Positions 60,115 through 64,000 of a DNA stretch of 64,000 nucleotides are shown piece by piece; position 1 is the stretch's first letter, and each line of letters starts with the position of its first letter. Location of the stretch: positions 186,001 to 250,000 of the forward strand of contig NZ_JACFYZ010000003.1 of the NCBI RefSeq assembly GCF_015712065.1. The letters run 5' to 3'. This DNA is from Ectopseudomonas chengduensis. Lineage in GTDB: Bacteria; Pseudomonadota; Gammaproteobacteria; Pseudomonadales; Pseudomonadaceae. Position numbers and translations under genes: made by a program. A model generated the notes under the pieces. It saw nothing but the letters and a program-made list of their open reading frames with translations, ran no database searches and had not been told where the DNA came from.

Positions 60115-60732
60115 TCACAGCACGTAGAACAGAATCGCCACGAAATGCAGCAGGCTGCCAGCCATGACGAACAGGTGCCAGATGCCATGCCAGTGGCGAA
60201 AGCGGCTGTCGTAGGCGAAGAAGATGATGCCTACGGTGTAGAGCACGCCACCGGCAGCCAGCCATTTGAAACCGGTCATGCCCAGGGCGGCGATCAAGGG
60301 CTTTACCGCCACCAGCACGATCCAGCCCATTACCGCGTAGATGATCAACGACAGCACGCGTGCTTCGGAGCGGGGTTTGATTTCCTGCAGCATGCCGATC
60401 AGCGCAAGGCTCCATACGATGCCGAACAAGGTCCAGCCCCAGGGGCCGCGCAGGGTTACCAGGCAGAACGGGGTGTAACTGCCGGCAATCAGCAGGTAGA
60501 TCGACAGGTGATCGAGTTTTTGCATCACCCGTTTCGCCGGGCCGCGCATGCTGTGGTAGAGGGTGGAGATGCTGTACAGCAGTAGCAGGGTAACGCCGTA
60601 GATGGCCACTGCGACGATCTTCCACAGATCGCCCGTGGAGCTGGCCAGTACCAGCAGCCATACCGCACCGATGGCCGCCAGAACGGCGCCGATCAGGTGG
60701 CTCCAGGCGTTGAATTTTTCTCCTTGGTACAT
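60115..60732 (-). CDS. Hemolysin III / PAQR-family membrane protein
   Basis: Protein of 205 residues with seven helices. PAQR markers: FNAWSHLIGAVLAAIGAV at the start, LYSISTLYHSM, RVMQKLDHLSIYLLIAGSYTPF with the HxxD/zinc-type residues, and HWHGIWHLFVMAGSLLHFVAI at the end. Members (YqfA/TrhA) influence membrane lipid state; hemolytic activity is not implied. It lies inside the second inserted block, just after the IS66 remnant. Confidence 0.92.
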   Translation of the reverse strand: MYQGEKFNAWSHLIGAVLAAIGAVWLLVLASSTGDLWKIVAVAIYGVTLLLLYSISTLYHSMRGPAKRVMQKLDHLSIYLLIAGSYTPFCLVTLRGPWGWTLFGIVWSLALIGMLQEIKPRSEARVLSLIIYAVMGWIVLVAVKPLIAALGMTGFKWLAAGGVLYTVGIIFFAYDSRFRHWHGIWHLFVMAGSLLHFVAILFYVL

Positions 60733-60774
60733 GCTATCTGTCGTCGTCCGTTATGCCTGGCTTTGCCAGATCTT

Positions 60775-60977
60775 TTCTGCGCGGGTTCTCGTATGACAGC
60801 TCGCCAGCCATGTAGCAAGCGATGTAGTCGAAGGGCGAGGGCCTCCGCTGGAGAATGTTCAGGCCGATGCAGCTCGGCATCGGTGCTCAGGCCGCGGTTG
60901 CCCAGGTGATCACGCCGCAGGCGGAATTTCTCCATGAGGAAGGAGGCCTGGCCGCGAAGGGCGGGCTGTAGCGGCAT
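60775..60977 (-). pseudogene. Decayed copy of the HDAC-family gene 5' end
   Basis: Starting from the ATG at 60977 the minus strand reads MPL..., then MEKFRLRRDHL, LSTDAELHRPEHSPAEALAL and, after a frameshift and deletions, MAGELSYE, matching the start of the HDAC-family protein at 56741. The upstream 55 bases match the intact copy as well. It cannot encode a functional enzyme. Confidence 0.85.
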
Positions 60978-61033
60978 ACAATAAGTGTCATCGAGTCGAC
61001 GCCATATGGTCGCAGCCAATCGAGACAATCGCC

Positions 61034-61594
61034 ATGCCCCTTATCGAAACCTCCACCGAGCGCCTCTTGCTGCGTGCCTGGCGCGACAGTGACCTGCCGG
61101 CGCTGGTAGCACTCAATGCCGATGCCGAGGTGATGCGTCATTTTCCCGCGCCTATGGACGCCGAGCAGAGCGCACAACTGCTGGCGCGCATCCGTGCGCA
61201 TTTCGATGAGCACGGCTTTGGCTTCTGGGCGCTGGAGCGGCGCGATACGGGCGAGCTGATCGGTGTCACCGGGCTGGCACAGGTCGGCTTCGACGCGCTG
61301 TTCGTACCGGCTGTGGAGATCGGCTGGCGTCTGGCGCGGGCGCACTGGCGTCAGGGTTATGCCAGTGAGGCGGCGCGCGCTTCACTGGCGGTGGCCTTCG
61401 AGCAGCTTGGGTTGGACGAGGTATTGAGTTTCACCGTGCCGGCCAACCTGCCGTCGCAGGCGGTGATGCGTAGCATCGGTATGCAGCGCGACGAGAGCGG
61501 CGATTTTCTCCATCCGCGCGTGCCGTCTGGTCATCCCTTGCAGCCGCACGTGCTCTACCGCATAAGCCGCGAGCAGTGGGAGGCGCAGCGATGA
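61034..61594 (+). CDS. RimJ/RimL-type GNAT acetyltransferase
   Basis: N-acetyltransferase of 186 residues: ETSTERLLLRAWRDSDLPALVALNAD at the start and ARAHWRQGYASEAARASLAVAFEQLGLDEVLSFTVPANLPSQAVMRSIGM with the acetyl-CoA loop. It resembles RimJ/RimL-type transferases; substrate unknown. Its stop overlaps the ATG of the SagB-type gene. In the ancestral layout it was divergent from the HDAC-family gene. Confidence 0.9.
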   Translation: MPLIETSTERLLLRAWRDSDLPALVALNADAEVMRHFPAPMDAEQSAQLLARIRAHFDEHGFGFWALERRDTGELIGVTGLAQVGFDALFVPAVEIGWRLARAHWRQGYASEAARASLAVAFEQLGLDEVLSFTVPANLPSQAVMRSIGMQRDESGDFLHPRVPSGHPLQPHVLYRISREQWEAQR

Positions 61595-63198
61595 CGGACG
61601 TGCTCGCCTATCACCAGCTCAGCAAGCATGCGCCTGAGCGCTTCGCGCCGGGGCCGGGGCAGCTGGACTGGGCGACTCAGCCGGCACCGTTTCGTCGCTA
61701 CGACGGTGCCCGGCTGATCGAGCTGTACCACCGCCCGCTGGAAGAGGGGCCGGCCTACGATGTTGCATTCGCCGGGCCGCAGACGCCGCCCGCACCACTG
61801 AATCGAGCCAGCGTCTCGCAACTGCTGTACGACAGCCTGGCCATTTCCGCCTGGAAAGAGGCTGGCGGTAGCCGCTGGGCGCTGCGGGTCAATCCGTCAT
61901 CCGGCAATCTGCATCCGACAGAAGCCTATCTATTGCTGCCGCCGGGTATCGTGGATGAGGACGGTGTGCTGGCCCACTATGCCCCGGATGTCCATGCGCT
62001 GGAGGTCCGCAGCGAGCTGCCCGCGCCGCTTGGCCGGCAGCTGGCGAGCAGCCTGCCGCCCGGTGGTTTTCTCCTGGGGCTGAGCAGCATTGCCTGGCGC
62101 GAAGCCTGGAAGTACGGCGAGCGCGCCTACCGCTATTGCCAGCACGACCTGGGGCACGCCCTGGCGGCGCTGGCCATCGCCGCCAGCGTGCAGGGCTGGC
62201 AGGTGCGCATGCTCCACGGCGTGGCCGAGGCGCGTCTGGACGGACTGCTGGGACTGGACGGAGACGACTTTCACGAAGCCGAACACGGCGACTGCTTGCT
62301 GTGGATAGGTCCGGCGCAGACGATGGAATTCGCGCTGCCCGAGGCCCTGCTGACAGCGTTGGCACAGCTTGAGCGGAGCGGTGCGCCCAATCGCCTGTCC
62401 CGTGAGTATCGCCACTGGCCCGAGTTGCAGCGTATACATGGGCTATGCCGTGCGCCGGCACGTCCTCGCGCCGCCTGGAGCGTAGATGCTGCTGGTGTTC
62501 GCAATGACAACCCCGGCCTACCCTTGAGGCCCATCCTGCATCGCCGACGCAGTGCGCAAAGCATGGACGGCCGCAGCGGTATTCAGGCTGCACTGCTGCT
62601 GGCCTGGCTGCGCCGCCTGATGCCGCAGCAGTCACCAGTACCGTTCGCCGTGACTGGTGAGCCGAGCGAGATCGACCTGCTGCTGTTCATCCATCGCGTG
62701 CAGGGGTTTGCGCCTGGCCTGTACTGGCTGGATCGCACGGGCAGCGGTGTGCAGCCGCTACGCGAGGATTACCTGTGGCAGCGGGTGGACGAGGAACTGC
62801 CGCTGTATCGTCTGCTTGAAGGCGATGCACGTGGTCTGGCGGGGTTTCTCAGCTGTGGCCAGGACATTGCCGCCGACGGCTGTGTGGCCTTGGCCATGCT
62901 GGCACGGGTGGAGCGCGCCGTGGCGGATGGCGCCTGGCGTTATCCACGGCTCTACTGGGAATGTGGCCAGATTGGTCAGGTGCTCTATCTGGAAGCCGAG
63001 GCGGCCGGGCTTTCGGGTACTGGCATCGGTTGTTATTTCGACGACGCTTTGCGGGAATTGCTCGGAGATGCCGACAGCGGCTGGCAAAGTCTTTACCATT
63101 TCACCCTTGGCCGCGCTGTATGGGATGAACGCCTGACGTCCCTGCCGGCCTATTCCCAACCGCGATTACCAACCCCTGCACAAGGAGAGACTCCATGA
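61591..63198 (+). CDS. Tandem SagB-type nitroreductase-fold protein
   Basis: Protein of 535 residues with two nitroreductase/SagB-type domains in tandem: the first about 80-255 (SLAISAWKEAGG..., LRVNPSSGNLHPTEAYLLLP, GERAYRYCQHDLGHALAALAIAA) and the second about 315-505 (LHRRRSAQSMDG, DLLLFIHRVQG, ARVERAVADGAWRYPRLYWECGQIGQVLYLEAEAAGLSGTGIGCYFDD). The first half keeps the flavin-binding RVNPSSGNLHPTE signature. SagB-type enzymes oxidise azolines in peptide natural products, but no precursor peptide or cyclodehydratase is near. It overlaps GNAT and tesB by ATGA. Confidence 0.85.
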   Translation: MTDVLAYHQLSKHAPERFAPGPGQLDWATQPAPFRRYDGARLIELYHRPLEEGPAYDVAFAGPQTPPAPLNRASVSQLLYDSLAISAWKEAGGSRWALRVNPSSGNLHPTEAYLLLPPGIVDEDGVLAHYAPDVHALEVRSELPAPLGRQLASSLPPGGFLLGLSSIAWREAWKYGERAYRYCQHDLGHALAALAIAASVQGWQVRMLHGVAEARLDGLLGLDGDDFHEAEHGDCLLWIGPAQTMEFALPEALLTALAQLERSGAPNRLSREYRHWPELQRIHGLCRAPARPRAAWSVDAAGVRNDNPGLPLRPILHRRRSAQSMDGRSGIQAALLLAWLRRLMPQQSPVPFAVTGEPSEIDLLLFIHRVQGFAPGLYWLDRTGSGVQPLREDYLWQRVDEELPLYRLLEGDARGLAGFLSCGQDIAADGCVALAMLARVERAVADGAWRYPRLYWECGQIGQVLYLEAEAAGLSGTGIGCYFDDALRELLGDADSGWQSLYHFTLGRAVWDERLTSLPAYSQPRLPTPAQGETP

Positions 63199-64000
63199 CC
63201 CAGGTACTCGACGATCTGGTCGCGCTGCTGAGCCTGGAACAGATCGAGGAAAACCTGTTCCGTGGCCGCAGCCAGGATCTCGGTTTTCGCCAGCTGTTCG
63301 GCGGCCAGGTGCTTGGCCAATGCATTTCCGCCGCCAGCCAGACGGTCGAGGAGGCGCGCCACGTGCACTCCATGCACGGTTACTTCCTGCGCCCGGGCGA
63401 TGCCAGCCTGCCGGTGGTCTATCAGGTCGAGCGCACCCGCGATGGTGGCAGCTTCAGCACCCGCCGCGTGGTGGCGGTGCAGAAGGGCCAGCCGATCTTC
63501 TTCTGCAGTGCGTCCTTCCAGTACGACGAGGAAGGCTTTCATCACCAGAACCAAATGCCGGACGTTCCCGGCCCCGAGGGCCTGAAGTCGGAAACCGAGC
63601 TGGCGCGCATGGTGGCGCCGATGATTCCCGAGCGCATGCGTGAGCGGTTGATCAGCGACAAGCCGATCGAGATCCGCCCGGTTACTCTGATCAACCCCTT
63701 TGCCCCGCAGCCCTGCGAACCGGTCAAGTACGTGTGGTTCCGCGCGGCCGGCGAGCTGCCGGACGACCCGCAACTGCACAAGTACCTGCTGGCTTACGCC
63801 AGTGACTTCAACCTGCTGACCACCTCGATGCAGCCCCACGGCGTGTCGGTGTTCCAGAAGTTCATGCAGGTCGCCAGCCTCGACCATTCGCTGTGGTTCC
63901 ACCGCAACCTGCGCATGGATGACTGGCTGCTGTACGCCATGGACAGCCCCTGGGCCGGCAACGCCCGCGGCTTCTCCCGCGCCAGCATCTACAACCGCCA
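63195..64000 (+). CDS. tesB: Acyl-CoA thioesterase II (3' end outside window)
   Basis: Hot-dog-fold thioesterase that hydrolyses medium- and long-chain acyl-CoA. The visible 268 residues show LFRGRSQDLGFRQLFGGQVLGQ at the start, HSMHGYFLRPGD, and LLAYASDFNLLTTSMQPHG with the catalytic Asp, then LDHSLWFHRNLRMDDWLLYAMDSP. The family usually has about 286-290 residues, so only a few codons are missing. Coupled to the SagB-type gene by an ATGA overlap. Confidence 0.96.
   Translation, partial: MTQVLDDLVALLSLEQIEENLFRGRSQDLGFRQLFGGQVLGQCISAASQTVEEARHVHSMHGYFLRPGDASLPVVYQVERTRDGGSFSTRRVVAVQKGQPIFFCSASFQYDEEGFHHQNQMPDVPGPEGLKSETELARMVAPMIPERMRERLISDKPIEIRPVTLINPFAPQPCEPVKYVWFRAAGELPDDPQLHKYLLAYASDFNLLTTSMQPHGVSVFQKFMQVASLDHSLWFHRNLRMDDWLLYAMDSPWAGNARGFSRASIYNR

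Noticed and set aside
1-64000. Search for tRNA or rRNA genes
   Set aside because: No cloverleaf with a T-loop GGTTCGAATC-like motif and no rRNA sequence was noticed by eye; a tRNA scan would be the proper test.

Overview
The window is 64 kb of GC-rich chromosomal DNA from a gammaproteobacterium, almost certainly a Pseudomonas. This rests on gene orders such as miaB-phoH(ybeZ) and thiD-thiE-hemL, on families such as DUF1820, DUF2788 and DUF2790, and on Pseudomonas-type REP and inverted repeats between genes. Several details suggest the P. mendocina / P. oleovorans neighbourhood, but that is inference. No tRNA, rRNA, CRISPR array or intact transposon was seen.

Layout. Bases 1-6.9 kb hold housekeeping genes on the minus strand: phoH/ybeZ (partial), miaB, a Sel1 protein, hemL, thiE and thiD. 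Bases 7-12.8 kb hold an MFS transporter and a siderophore-iron cassette: FhuF-type ferric reductase, ABC ATPase, FhuB-like fused permease and binding protein. A 140-bp MITE-like repeat exactly fills the gap before the binding protein. Next come a 7TM-DISM hybrid histidine kinase, a TetR-aidB operon behind a long palindrome, and a cobalamin riboswitch driving a CbiM-like permease. Bases 19-31.9 kb are mostly metabolic and regulatory: amn, a threonine-dehydratase-like gene facing a MocR regulator, an aldehyde reductase, rluE, a globin, an Lrp-family regulator with a putative divergent small RNA, fieF and hrpB.

Bases 31.9-41.6 kb look like an acquired block. They encode an AraC-type regulator, a secreted alpha/beta hydrolase, a heavy-metal-type two-component system, an RND adaptor plus pump and a DUF2790 protein. 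The block lies between intact hrpB and a second, diverged copy of the hrpB 3' end. Three of its promoters share a CTGACA-N4/6-TGTCAG palindrome. This is the best candidate for an undescribed system in the window.

Bases 41.6-56.7 kb are backbone: TlpA-like thioredoxin, two PBP-like binding proteins, CDGSH protein, SDR, YbaK-like deacylase, NYN protein, exonuclease, rhlE, a REC-CheC/PAS pair, a flavoprotein, a class V aminotransferase, a methyltransferase and an HDAC-family deacetylase. Bases 56.8-61.0 kb form a second inserted block: beta-propeller protein, VOC/LysR pair, IS66 remnant and hemolysin III protein. It is flanked by two copies of the HDAC/GNAT divergent promoter, each copy keeping only one intact gene. 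The window ends in a tightly overlapping GNAT, tandem SagB-type nitroreductase and tesB operon. The two blocks with duplicated, diverged flanks suggest that recombination with relatives inserted cargo at allelic sites.
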